A stretch of DNA of 24,264 bases from Oscillospiraceae bacterium. GTDB taxonomy: Bacteria; Bacillota; Clostridia; Oscillospirales; Oscillospiraceae. Made by a program: the position numbers and the translations under genes. The notes beneath the pieces are model-generated. The model was not told the DNA's origin and ran no database searches. It was given only the letters and a program-made list of their open reading frames with translations. Positions 9,024 to 16,779 of the stretch are shown here, one piece after another. Where the stretch lies: contig JAISDV010000189.1 in assembly GCA_031264545.1 (NCBI GenBank), forward strand, positions 1-24,264, written 5' to 3'. Every line of letters starts with the position of its first letter. Within the stretch, counting starts at the first letter, position 1.

Positions 9024-10040
9024 TTAGATTTGCCTCACGCTTTCTCGACGCACAAGCTCAGACGAAACCGCAATTGAAAGAGAACAACTGTTATCGTTTC
9101 TTATACGCTTATCGAGCTGTCCGACAGATAATATACCAAGCGTGGACTTCGGAACCTTCATTGTCGTAAGAGGAGGCTCAGTGAACTCGCATAACGGCAT
9201 ATCATCAAAGCCAATGATCGAAATATCCCCCGGCATCTTGTATCCGGCTTCCTTCAGCGCTCTCATACTGCCCGCCGCAATGATGTCATTATCAGCAAAA
9301 AAGGCTGTCGGGAACGTGCAGCCGGCCTCAATATGTTTTTTCATACTTCGATAGGCGGTATCGCTTGTAGAACCTATATCAAAACGGTATTTTGGATTTA
9401 TCTCGCCGATTCCGATAGTCTGAAGTGCAAGCGCCAGACCCAGCTCACGCTCGCTGAAGTTATTTATACGGCTGCTTGACGCAAGATAACCTATATTGAT
9501 ATGACCCTTTGAAATCAAATACTCTACTGCGCAGTATGCACTCTGCACATTGTTGATGTATACGGTGTCTATATTGTTCGTGATCAGGTTGTTATCAATA
9601 ACGACTATCGGAATACCGCGGGCTGAAAACGACTCCAGTTTAGATTTGTCCATTTCTGTAGCCAGGAGTACAAGGCCCGAAGTGCCGGAGATCCGCAGAG
9701 TTTCGATCTGCTCAGCTAAATCCGCTGATTCATATAGCGTAAAAATAGCCAGCTTGTATCCGAGCCGTCTCGCCTCGTATTCGATGCCCTGCATAACAGT
9801 GCTAAAAAACGCAGTATCACTGACGATTGAACCGTCGCGGCAGTAAATGACATAGGTTATGATTTTACCCAGTTCAGAGGTCATATCCTTCTTTGTTCGT
9901 GCAGAGCCGTATTGCGCAGCGCCATCCTGTACCCACTTGATTGTGCTCTCGCTTATACCGGGTTTGCCGTTAAAAACGAGAGAAATCGTCGAAGGAGAGA
10001 TGCCCAGAATATCTGCCAGCTCCTTTGCCGTTATGGACAT
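9024..10040 (-). CDS. LacI/GalR-family transcriptional regulator of the adjacent sugar operon
   Basis: This is a protein of about 338 residues. Residues 1-30 form a LacI-type helix-turn-helix (ITAKELADILGISPSTISLV, then FNGKPGIS), followed by a periplasmic-binding-protein-like ligand domain from about residue 55 that ends in the usual FADNDIIAAG...IIGFDDMP...PPLTT block. I chose the ATG at 10038-10040 because AGGAG lies 8 nt upstream and the reading begins at the DNA-binding helix; an upstream ATG at 10076 would add 12 unrelated residues. The gene is divergent from the sugar ABC/transketolase operon, the usual arrangement for a local regulator whose effector is the transported sugar or an intermediate. 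The family is secure. The target operon and the sign of regulation (probably repression) are inferred. Confidence 0.92.
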   Translation of the reverse strand: MSITAKELADILGISPSTISLVFNGKPGISESTIKWVQDGAAQYGSARTKKDMTSELGKIITYVIYCRDGSIVSDTAFFSTVMQGIEYEARRLGYKLAIFTLYESADLAEQIETLRISGTSGLVLLATEMDKSKLESFSARGIPIVVIDNNLITNNIDTVYINNVQSAYCAVEYLISKGHINIGYLASSSRINNFSERELGLALALQTIGIGEINPKYRFDIGSTSDTAYRSMKKHIEAGCTFPTAFFADNDIIAAGSMRALKEAGYKMPGDISIIGFDDMPLCEFTEPPLTTMKVPKSTLGILSVGQLDKRIRNDNSCSLSIAVSSELVRRESVRQI

Positions 10041-10161
10041 ATAGGATTCTCCTGTTGTTAAATATTCAGTACCCACAGCACAGTACCCGCGTTAAGGTGT
10101 TGTGCTTTCGATCATGCTTAAGGCCTAATTTAATTCCATTTTTAACCGCTGAATAAAATTC

Positions 10162-10190
10162 ATTATATTACACAACTTCAACAAATGCAA
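10162..10190 (-). promoter_or_regulatory. Sigma-A type promoter of the LacI-family gene
   Basis: Read on the minus strand, TTGCAT (10185-10190) and a perfect TATAAT (10162-10167) are separated by 17 nt. Transcription would begin near 10155 and leave a leader of about 115 nt before the start codon at 10040. Confidence 0.75.
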
Positions 10191-10270
10191 TGATTAATAA
10201 TATTTATTAAATTTTAATTTTGATTTAATTAGAAAATGCGTAGTTATTCAATTTATAAAAATATTTTTCA

Positions 10271-10340
10271 TGTGCACGTATGCACTGCATGCGCAGGCGC
10301 TTAGGTTTAGTGCCGCGGTGTGTCCCGTGCCGCGTGGTAG
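10271..10340. promoter_or_regulatory. GC-rich island with inverted and direct repeats, possible operator area
   Basis: The island stands out from AT-rich flanks. It contains GTGCA-CGTA-TGCAC (10272-10285), CTGC-ATGC-GCAG immediately after it (10285-10296), a 6-bp stem pairing GGCGCT with AGTGCC (one G-T wobble, about 10297-10315), and a direct repeat of GTGCCGCG (about 10310-10317 and 10327-10334). Such symmetry fits protein binding, for example by the divergent LacI-family regulator. No classical LacI-type consensus with a central CG is evident, so the operator assignment is tentative. Confidence 0.35.
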
Positions 10341-10367
10341 TTTTTATCGTTTGCAGCAGATAAACTA
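10338..10367. repeat. Imperfect inverted repeat upstream of the operon promoter
   Basis: TAGTTTTTATC (10338-10348) pairs with GATAAACTA (10359-10367) if two T residues bulge, across a 10-nt loop. It ends 7 nt before the candidate -35 element, so it could be an operator or a structure in DNA; if transcription starts near 10410 it is not in the mRNA. Confidence 0.3.
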
Positions 10368-10374
10368 TAAAAGA

Positions 10375-10403
10375 TTAAGATGAAAATGTACCCGCGATAT
10401 AAT
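10375..10403 (+). promoter_or_regulatory. Candidate promoter of the sugar operon
   Basis: TTAAGA (10375-10380, four of six consensus bases) and a perfect TATAAT (10398-10403) are spaced by 17 nt. This is the best sigma-A match on the plus strand in the intergenic region. Other AT-rich -10-like boxes exist downstream, so the start site is not certain. Confidence 0.45.
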
Positions 10404-10610
10404 TTAATAAATATTTAGTTTTTGTTGTGGGAAATTTGATAAAATAAACCTGTTTGTTTTGTGCTGTTCATAGATTTATTTCTGAATATTGAATTATAAA
10501 TTGAAATTTATTGAATTAAGTGTTAGGCTGAAATCATAAATTATAGGCAAAGAAAAGTGGTTGTTTTAAATTAAAAACTGTGATGGGGGGTATGCTCCCA
10601 AAAAGGAATT

Positions 10611-10682
10611 TTGGAAAAATTATCAGAGCAGGAACACTTCGGAAAATACAAATTGCAGAAAAAAATAATTGAGGGAGATTAA
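10611..10682 (+). CDS. Possible 23-codon leader peptide before the binding-protein gene
   Basis: The frame begins with TTG at 10611, five bases after AAGGA, and ends with TAA at 10680-10682, one base before the ATG of the binding-protein gene. The peptide would be charged and lysine-rich (LEKLSEQEHFGKY...). Tight juxtaposition of stop and start would permit translational coupling. There is no protein homology to support it and AT-rich sequence makes such frames by chance, so it is kept only as a possibility. Confidence 0.15.
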   Translation: MEKLSEQEHFGKYKLQKKIIEGD

Positions 10683-10683
10683 A

Positions 10684-11784
10684 ATGAAAACGTTTAAACT
10701 AATCGCGCTGATTCTTTCGCTGGCAATGATAATCGGTCTGGCTGCATGCAAGGCGGCTCCGCCTGCAGACACAAAGGAGCCGGAGCCGTCTGCCTCAAAC
10801 ACGCCCGAGATCGCTTCCCCCGGAAAAATTGCGGTTATCCGCAACATGACCAGCTCTGATCACACGGCACAATTCTTTGCCGGCTGCGCAGCTGAGGGCG
10901 AGGCGCTGGGTTATAAGGTCGATACCTTCATGTCTGACGGTGACGATGTTAAAATGCAGGAGCTGATGGAAAATGCGCTCCAGCAGGACTATGATATTTG
11001 GATTCTCTCTCATGCAAACGAGGGCTACCAGAACGAAATGGTTAGCAAGGCTGTTGCAAAGGGCATCTTCGTTTCCTGCTTCGATTGCGGCGGCGAGCAC
11101 GTGCCCGGTGTGAGCTATATGTCACAGAACGATGAAGCGCTTGCGTCTATTTCAATGAATACCCTGATTGAAAAGGCGGTTGCTGCAGGCGCTGATAAGC
11201 CTGTGAAATTTATCGAAGTCAATATTCTTGGCGCTATTGTTCCCTTTGATAATCGTCATGCCGCAATAGAAGAACTTATTGCCGCTGGCGATCTGGAGAG
11301 AGCCAATCTTATTTCCCCGCCGCTGCAGGGCGATTTCTATACGGATGTATATAACGGCATCAGCACAACACTGGCACAGGACGCCAACAAGGAAATTAAG
11401 GGCGTGTGGTCCGCTACATCTGCTTTCCTTTCCGCTGTTATTGACGCTATCAAAGACGCAGACCGGGACGATGTTCTCGTTGCGGCTGTTGATATTTCCG
11501 ACACTGAGATCCTGCGTCTGATCGAAGAGCCCGCCTATGTCAGCTGTGCGGCAGTTGATCCTTATGTTATCGGCGTTGTGGCTGTCCGCCTTGCCGTTCT
11601 CAATTCTCTTGGGGAGGAGACACCTGAGGTCGTCCAGTTCGACGCTGTGGCGATTACGCGTGACAAGCTGCAGGCCGGAGATACGATGGCAACTCTCTCA
11701 AATTACTTTGAGGGCTTTGGCGCGACCAATCTTTATGAAACCCAGGAAATCCTAGACCTCAAGGCAGAAACAGCAGCTAAGTAA
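10684..11784 (+). CDS. Sugar ABC transporter substrate-binding lipoprotein (Peripla_BP_4 family)
   Basis: The 366-residue protein begins with a lipoprotein signal: basic N-terminus, hydrophobic stretch and lipobox LAAC with Cys22 as the lipidation site. A Pro/Glu/Ser-rich linker follows, then a type I periplasmic binding-protein fold of the RbsB/XylF kind (KIAVIRNMTSSDHTAQFFAG near residue 50; AAVDISDTEILRLIEE and a DPYVIGVVAV segment in the C-terminal lobe). The ATG at 10684 is preceded by GAGGGAGA at good spacing; an in-frame TTG at 10669 lies within that site and is rejected. It is the first gene of the operon and should capture the sugar at the outer face of the membrane. The family is clear. 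The ligand cannot be read from the sequence; the downstream enzymes point to a pentose-like or branched sugar. Confidence 0.93.
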   Translation: MKTFKLIALILSLAMIIGLAACKAAPPADTKEPEPSASNTPEIASPGKIAVIRNMTSSDHTAQFFAGCAAEGEALGYKVDTFMSDGDDVKMQELMENALQQDYDIWILSHANEGYQNEMVSKAVAKGIFVSCFDCGGEHVPGVSYMSQNDEALASISMNTLIEKAVAAGADKPVKFIEVNILGAIVPFDNRHAAIEELIAAGDLERANLISPPLQGDFYTDVYNGISTTLAQDANKEIKGVWSATSAFLSAVIDAIKDADRDDVLVAAVDISDTEILRLIEEPAYVSCAAVDPYVIGVVAVRLAVLNSLGEETPEVVQFDAVAITRDKLQAGDTMATLSNYFEGFGATNLYETQEILDLKAETAAK

Positions 11785-11819
11785 TTCGCATATTCATATC
11801 GTTTTTCAATTTGACAGCT

Positions 11820-11850
11820 GCGGGGATGCCGCTTGCGTCCGCATCCCCGC
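11820..11850 (+). promoter_or_regulatory. Intercistronic stem-loop between binding protein and ATPase genes
   Basis: GCGGGGATGC (11820-11829) and GCATCCCCGC (11841-11850) form a perfect 10-bp stem around an 11-nt loop. No T-tract follows, so it is not a classical terminator. Hairpins at this place in sugar ABC operons commonly protect the 5' message and allow more binding protein than membrane components. That role is inferred here. Confidence 0.7.
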
Positions 11851-11909
11851 GACACCTTTAAAACAAGCAGAAATCCATGGCGAAGCCCTCTGATCAAGGA
11901 GATCTGATA

Positions 11910-13433
11910 ATGGATGACAAAGCCGTTAATACAATTGAATTACAAGATGTCTCGATTGAGTTTCCCGGCGTCAAGGCGCCGCAAAACGCTAACTGCCGTT
12001 TTGACAGCAACCGCGCTGTCGCCGTGGTTGGGGCGAACGGCGCGGGAAAGTCCACGATGATGAAAATTCTTTCCGGCGTAAATCCGGCTTATACGGGGAC
12101 GCTCCTTTTTAATGGCGAGCCGGTGAAACTGCGTTCGCCGGGCGATGCGAAGAAGCTGGGAATTGAAATCATATACCAAGAGGTCGACACCGCGCTCATA
12201 CCAACATTGTCAGTTGGTGAGAATGTGATGATAGACCATTTGGTATACGGTATGAAGGGGCATATGTTCCTGAATTGGAAAGATATACATACCGAAGCAA
12301 AAAAAGCGCTGGATAAGCTGAATTTGACATTAGATTCACGTACCGTCATTTCATCTCTGACGCTCCCGCAGAAGCAAATGGTTCTCATTGCCAGGGCAAT
12401 GTACACGAACTGCAAATTCCTCATTTTAGATGAACCGACTGCGCCTCTAAGCGATAAAGAAACAAAAATACTGTTTGACCATTTAAAAAAACTGAAAGAG
12501 AACGGCGTCGGTATTATCTTCATATCGCACAGGCTCCACGAGCTGTATGATGTTTGCGACGATATTACAGTCATGTGCGACGGGAAAATAGTTGATACTT
12601 TGCCCCTCACGAAAGCTGTGACAATAGACAATATTGTAAACCTGATGCTGGGTAATCAGAAAATAGGAGAGCTGGATAAAAGCGGGATTGAAATCGGTGC
12701 GGAAGTTCTCAAGGTAAGCGCTTTTTCTGATTCTGAAAATAGAGTGCACGATATCGATCTGTCTCTCAGAGCCGGTGAGATCGTTGGGCTGTCGGGTTTG
12801 GTCGGAGCGGGAAAGACAGAGCTTTGCAAGGCGCTGTTCGGCGTTTATGGCAAGGCAAACGGAAGTATCGAAATCAACGGCAAACCGGTATTTATTAAAA
12901 CCCCGGCACACGCGGTAAACGTGGGCATTGCCTTTATGCCCGAAGAAAGACGCAGAGAAGGCTTGGTTGTCAGTGAGCAGGTCTTTTCAAACCTGTCGCT
13001 CGCCACCCTGTCCGGCCTGACCGGATTTTTATCTTTCATCAAAAAAAAGCTGGAAGCAAAAAAGGCCAAAGCAAAAGTGGATGATCTGCGTATAAAAACG
13101 CCTTCAATAAATCAAAAAGTCGCGCTTCTGTCAGGCGGAAACCAACAAAAGGTTGTTATTGGCAAATGGCTGGATTCCTCTGCTGATATATATATTTTTG
13201 ACGAGCCGACAAAGGGAATAGATATCGGCGCGAAAAGCGAGGTCTATCGGCTGATCATTGAGCTTGCCGAAAAGGGCAAAGCCATTATATTCGCAAGCGG
13301 AGAACAGTCTGAAATCTTGGCTCTGACAAATAGGGCATATATCCTCTATAACGGGATGATTCAAAAAGAAGTCATAACGGCGGAAACGAATGAAGAAGAA
13401 CTGCTCTACTACGCTGTCGGGGTGAATGATTAA
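11910..13433 (+). CDS. Sugar ABC transporter ATP-binding protein with two NBDs (RbsA/MglA type)
   Basis: The 507-residue protein has two tandem nucleotide-binding domains that energise sugar import with the following permease. NBD1: Walker A GANGAGKS (41-48), Q-loop Gln90, Walker B FLILDEP (170-176), H-loop His207. NBD2: Walker A GLVGAGKT (296-303), signature LSGGNQQK (407-414), Walker B YIFDEPTKGID (428-438), and ASGE in place of an H-loop His, as is usual in this family. The NBD1 signature region reads LTLPQKQ (150-156), so the usual Gly of LSxGQ is Pro; this site may be weakened. I chose the ATG at 11910 because AAGGAG lies 7-8 nt upstream; an in-frame ATG at 11877 lacks this. The stop overlaps the permease start by one base. 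Confidence 0.95.
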   Translation: MDDKAVNTIELQDVSIEFPGVKAPQNANCRFDSNRAVAVVGANGAGKSTMMKILSGVNPAYTGTLLFNGEPVKLRSPGDAKKLGIEIIYQEVDTALIPTLSVGENVMIDHLVYGMKGHMFLNWKDIHTEAKKALDKLNLTLDSRTVISSLTLPQKQMVLIARAMYTNCKFLILDEPTAPLSDKETKILFDHLKKLKENGVGIIFISHRLHELYDVCDDITVMCDGKIVDTLPLTKAVTIDNIVNLMLGNQKIGELDKSGIEIGAEVLKVSAFSDSENRVHDIDLSLRAGEIVGLSGLVGAGKTELCKALFGVYGKANGSIEINGKPVFIKTPAHAVNVGIAFMPEERRREGLVVSEQVFSNLSLATLSGLTGFLSFIKKKLEAKKAKAKVDDLRIKTPSINQKVALLSGGNQQKVVIGKWLDSSADIYIFDEPTKGIDIGAKSEVYRLIIELAEKGKAIIFASGEQSEILALTNRAYILYNGMIQKEVITAETNEEELLYYAVGVND

Positions 13434-14422
13434 TGGGTATAAAAATAACAAAAAAAGCAAGAGTGGAACAGCTGCTCGCAAATTGGGGCGCTATTCTGGC
13501 CATTTTCCTGGCATTTATTCTCTTTTCAATATTTGCGGGAAAAGCCTTTATGAGCTGGGACAATATCGTTTCGATACTCCGCGCCATTTCGATTACCACG
13601 GTTATTGCGATGGGTGCCACAATAGGCTTTTCGATGGGGATATTTGACCTGTCCTTTGCCTCGCTCGCAACGGTCGGCGCTGCGTTCAGCGTGACCTTTG
13701 TCGCTTGGTTTGGCATCCCGATATGGCCGGCGCTGCTCCTCACCATAATGGCCTGCATGGTGGTCGGGCTTATAAATTCGCTTATCGTGATAAAGCTCCG
13801 GGTCCCGGCATTTCTGGCGACGCTGGCGATGCAGTTTGTGTTGGATGGCTTTGAGCTGACATATTCGGGCGGCGCGCTGATCAATCCCCGTATGGACGGC
13901 GCGGGCGGCAGGGCTGTCGTCGCCGGAATACCTGACTTTTTCTGGCAGCTTGGGAAGGCTCCGATAATCATTTTTATCATGCTGGGCTGTATTATCGTCG
14001 TGGAGATATTCCAGAGCAGGACAAAGCACGGACGTATGCTTTATATGGTGGGCGCAAACGCCGAAGCGGCAAAGCTGTCCGGTGTCAAGGTGAACCGATA
14101 TACGGTGCTGGCTTTCGTGTTAACGGGTATATTTTCCGCAATTGCAGGCGGTCTGATCGCCTCCCGTGCCGGGACAGTTCAGGCAAGCGCCGGTTCCGCC
14201 TTCCTGATGCCTGCGATCGCCGCGGTTAATATAGGTCAGGCGCTGGGCGGACGCGGAAAACCAAACGCGCTGGGTACCTTCATAGGCGCGGCGCTTATAG
14301 GCGTCGTTGAAAACGGCCTTTTTGCTATGGCGTTTCCCTATTATTCAATCAACATAGTTAAAGGCGTTATTTTGATTATTGCGTTGGTTATGAGCAACTA
14401 CACTAATAAAAATAATGTCTAG
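13433..14422 (+). CDS. Sugar ABC transporter permease (BPD_transp_2 / RbsC family)
   Basis: The 329-residue integral membrane protein has a hydrophobic helix at about 15-36 and several further helices across its length. The cytoplasmic coupling loop GANAEAAKLSGVKVNRY (about 206-222) is followed by a Gly/Ala-rich helix pair, the pattern of RbsC, XylH and AraH permeases that function as homodimers. The start codon overlaps the ATPase stop (TAATG), with GGGGTGA upstream, so translation is coupled. Length is normal for the family. Specificity comes mainly from the binding protein, so the substrate cannot be read from this gene. Confidence 0.94.
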   Translation: MGIKITKKARVEQLLANWGAILAIFLAFILFSIFAGKAFMSWDNIVSILRAISITTVIAMGATIGFSMGIFDLSFASLATVGAAFSVTFVAWFGIPIWPALLLTIMACMVVGLINSLIVIKLRVPAFLATLAMQFVLDGFELTYSGGALINPRMDGAGGRAVVAGIPDFFWQLGKAPIIIFIMLGCIIVVEIFQSRTKHGRMLYMVGANAEAAKLSGVKVNRYTVLAFVLTGIFSAIAGGLIASRAGTVQASAGSAFLMPAIAAVNIGQALGGRGKPNALGTFIGAALIGVVENGLFAMAFPYYSINIVKGVILIIALVMSNYTNKNNV

Positions 14423-14445
14423 TATCTGAGAGGTAACAAAGACCG

Positions 14446-15927
14446 ATGATTAGTAAAATTGAACGCATACCAATAACGGATAAATCCTACCCGTTTGCGA
14501 GCGCGGAAAAATATTGCAATTTATCAGATTGCGGATATGAAGAAACTGAGTATTATATGCGCGGGACAGCAAATGTCTACCGCAGCGCCGCTTATCAGGG
14601 TGACGTTGAGGTGAGGACGCCTGATGCGCCGTATATAAACAGGTTCATCACACGTGCGCCGAGGGAGCCCGCCAAATGCAGCGGCAATGTGATAATAGAA
14701 ATCATTAACCCCACTTCATTTATGGAAATTGACCGTATGTGGATTCTGGGCCACAAGCAGTTCCTGCGTAATGGCGATATTTATATCGGTATTACCAGCA
14801 AGCCTAATACTATCGCAAAGCTTATAGCGTTTAACAGGGAAAGATACGGCTGCCTTTCGTGGAAAAATCCCACGCCAAATATACCGTTTCCCTTTACCTC
14901 GGCCGACACTAAAAATGAGAAGCGTATTCAAGTATTGCCTGACCTCGATATTTCATATGAGCCGGGACTTTTCTGGGATATGCTGACAGATCTGGCGTGG
15001 CTGATACGCTCTGACGACCCCATAAATCCCATGAAAGACTATCCGCGCGATTGTATTTGCCTGACCGGTTGGTCGCAGTCGGCGTGTTATCTTTTCCGCT
15101 ATGTGAACAGTTTTGCCTATCGGCCGGAGGTTGCTCGTGGCAGCCGCGTATTTGACGGGTATCTCGCCGGCGGCGGGGTAAGAGAAGTTGTCACTCCGGT
15201 GAATCAGTATGAATCACTTGAAGTACCGAATACGAAATTGTATAGGATTGAAACGGTTAATGAGCCATATATAGCTGTCCAGACCGAGAGTGAAAACGCA
15301 AAATTCGGCGCATGGAGAACTATGCGTCAAGACAGCGATTTACCGGATTTTAAATACAGGCTATATGAGGTGACCGGTGCCAGTCACGACACCGTGTACA
15401 GTTATGTAGACTATTATAAAAACGACCCGGATCTGATACGTATCGATCATTTGCCGTCTTATATCGGAAAACATAAACACGGCAATGATTACCCGTCATA
15501 TCTTCTGTTTGGAGCGGCCTACCGCAATTTGTTCAATTGGATACGCACGGGTGTTGCCCCTGCGCGCTGTGACCGTATTCCAACGGACGCGCAAGGTGAA
15601 AACCGCAAGGACGCTTTCGGCAATACGATCGGCGGTCTCAGAACTTGTTTGCTCAATTACCCAACTGGGCGCTATTGCCGCACCAGTGATGTCGAAATCG
15701 GCCGGTATTTTGTTGACCCTTCATCAAATAAGGATGATGTGTTTGGGTACCAGGAGGCTTTCTCGGCAGCCATGCTTCAGGAGCTGTATGGAACTCTGGC
15801 AAATTATTGTGAACTGATAACAAAGGATACGCAGGAACAGATCTCCAAAGGATTCATTATAAAAGAAGATGGTGAGGAACTGATCCGACTGGCTTTGGCT
15901 CTTGCAAGTCAAAGAGGTTTGAAATAA
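14446..15927 (+). CDS. Alpha/beta hydrolase domain protein (Abhydrolase_10-like), cytoplasmic
   Basis: The 493-residue protein has no signal peptide or membrane segment. It carries the pattern I associate with the Abhydrolase_10 family: an N-terminal TPDAPYINRFITRAP strand, NVIIEIINPTSFMEIDRMW (about 81-99), ITSKPNTI, and the nucleophile elbow GWSQS with Ser210. A likely catalytic His is in GASHD (His314), and an acidic residue near QTESEN (Glu281 or close by) could complete the triad. Members of this family are mostly uncharacterised; esterase, lactonase or deacylase chemistry is plausible. It follows the permease by 23 nt (GAGAGG upstream of ATG) and precedes the transketolase genes, so it is probably part of sugar catabolism, perhaps removing an acyl group or opening a lactone on the imported compound. 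The family call is fairly firm; the reaction is unknown. Confidence 0.85.
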   Translation: MISKIERIPITDKSYPFASAEKYCNLSDCGYEETEYYMRGTANVYRSAAYQGDVEVRTPDAPYINRFITRAPREPAKCSGNVIIEIINPTSFMEIDRMWILGHKQFLRNGDIYIGITSKPNTIAKLIAFNRERYGCLSWKNPTPNIPFPFTSADTKNEKRIQVLPDLDISYEPGLFWDMLTDLAWLIRSDDPINPMKDYPRDCICLTGWSQSACYLFRYVNSFAYRPEVARGSRVFDGYLAGGGVREVVTPVNQYESLEVPNTKLYRIETVNEPYIAVQTESENAKFGAWRTMRQDSDLPDFKYRLYEVTGASHDTVYSYVDYYKNDPDLIRIDHLPSYIGKHKHGNDYPSYLLFGAAYRNLFNWIRTGVAPARCDRIPTDAQGENRKDAFGNTIGGLRTCLLNYPTGRYCRTSDVEIGRYFVDPSSNKDDVFGYQEAFSAAMLQELYGTLANYCELITKDTQEQISKGFIIKEDGEELIRLALALASQRGLK

Positions 15928-15960
15928 TCGGGGAGCAAGAGAAATAATCGGGGAGCAAGA
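15921..15960 (+). repeat. Perfect 20-bp tandem duplication across hydrolase stop and next ribosome-binding site
   Basis: The unit GAAATAATCGGGGAGCAAGA occurs twice without a mismatch (15921-15940 and 15941-15960). The first copy contains the hydrolase stop codon TAA (15925-15927). Each copy carries a GGGGAG Shine-Dalgarno sequence; the second is correctly spaced for the GTG start at 15964. Perfect identity suggests a recent slippage or junction event. Confidence 0.95.
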
Positions 15961-15963
15961 AAC

Positions 15964-16779
15964 GTGAGCGATTTAAGAAAAATTGCTTTCGAAAGAAGGC
16001 TGGATGTTCTGGAAATGATTCATGATACAAAGGCCGGACATATAGGCGGCAGCATGTCCTGTATGGATATCCTGGTGGCTTTGTATTATGAAATCATGGA
16101 CGCTGAAAAGATACGTAGCCGCAGCGAAGATCGGGATTGGTTTATTCTGAGCAAGGGACATTGCGGAGAGGCGCTTTACGCGGTTCTCGCAGATAAGGGT
16201 TTCTTCCCTAAAGAGGAGCTGGGTTCCTTTGCACAGTTCAATACGAGGCTGCCGGAACACCCCAGCCACCATCTGCCCGGAATTGAGATTGGCACGGGTG
16301 CTTTGGGACATGGTTTATCCGCAGGCGTAGGTGTCGCTTTATCGCTGAGACGGCAAAAAAAGGCTTCTCATGTATATGTGTTAATGGGTGACGGCGAACA
16401 GGCAGAAGGAAGCGTTTGGGAGGCTATTATGGCAGCCCATAAGTTCGATCTTGACAATCTGACCGCGATAGTTGACAGGAACTGCCTTCAGATTTCCGGT
16501 GCAACAGAGGACATAATGCCTTTGGAGAATTTATGGAAACGTTATGCGTCCTTTGGCTGGCACATAGTGGAATGTGACGGGCACGATCCGCAGGCAGTCT
16601 GTCGGTCGCTCACCTTGCGTATTCCCGATACGCCCGTTATGGTCATAGCCAATACGATCAAGGGTTACGGTTCGCCTGTAATGGAAAATAAAGCGGATTG
16701 GCATCATCTGATCCCAACAGACGAGCAATACGTACGGATTAAAGATGACTTGTTGAAGCACATAGGGAGTGGCAAATAG
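15964..16779 (+). CDS. Transketolase-like N-terminal subunit (TPP pyrophosphate-binding)
   Basis: The 271-residue protein is the N-terminal half of a split transketolase. It has the TPP/Mg motif GDGE (142-145) running to Asn173, AGHIGGS (25-30) with the active-site His26, SKGH (63-66), and LPEHPSHHLPGIEIGTGALG, typical of the transketolase active-site loop. It transfers two-carbon ketol units as a complex with the next gene product. The start is GTG, with GGGGAG upstream in the second copy of a 20-bp tandem repeat. The stop overlaps the start of the C-terminal subunit by one base. Split transketolases occur in several sugar pathways, including apulose-4-phosphate transketolase (AptA/AptB) and sulfo-transketolase. 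Placement next to a kinase and isomerase favours a dedicated sugar pathway over the housekeeping pentose phosphate enzyme. Confidence 0.93.
   Translation: MSDLRKIAFERRLDVLEMIHDTKAGHIGGSMSCMDILVALYYEIMDAEKIRSRSEDRDWFILSKGHCGEALYAVLADKGFFPKEELGSFAQFNTRLPEHPSHHLPGIEIGTGALGHGLSAGVGVALSLRRQKKASHVYVLMGDGEQAEGSVWEAIMAAHKFDLDNLTAIVDRNCLQISGATEDIMPLENLWKRYASFGWHIVECDGHDPQAVCRSLTLRIPDTPVMVIANTIKGYGSPVMENKADWHHLIPTDEQYVRIKDDLLKHIGSGK

Larger units (their letters stand above)
10041..10683. other. 643-bp intergenic control region between regulator and sugar operon
   Basis: No convincing protein gene of normal size lies here. The region is strongly AT-rich apart from a GC-rich island at about 10271-10340 and a run of six G at 10585-10590. 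It contains the regulator promoter, a candidate operon promoter, several inverted repeats and a 23-codon mini-frame just before the binding-protein gene; these are listed separately. From the candidate operon promoter the leader would be about 275 nt, long enough for post-transcriptional control. I recognise no riboswitch class in it. Confidence 0.7.

Noticed and set aside
10410..10683. A known riboswitch in the operon leader
   Set aside because: The leader is AT-rich with only short stems such as GGGGG-TATG-CTCCC near 10586-10599. I could not recognise any conserved riboswitch core.
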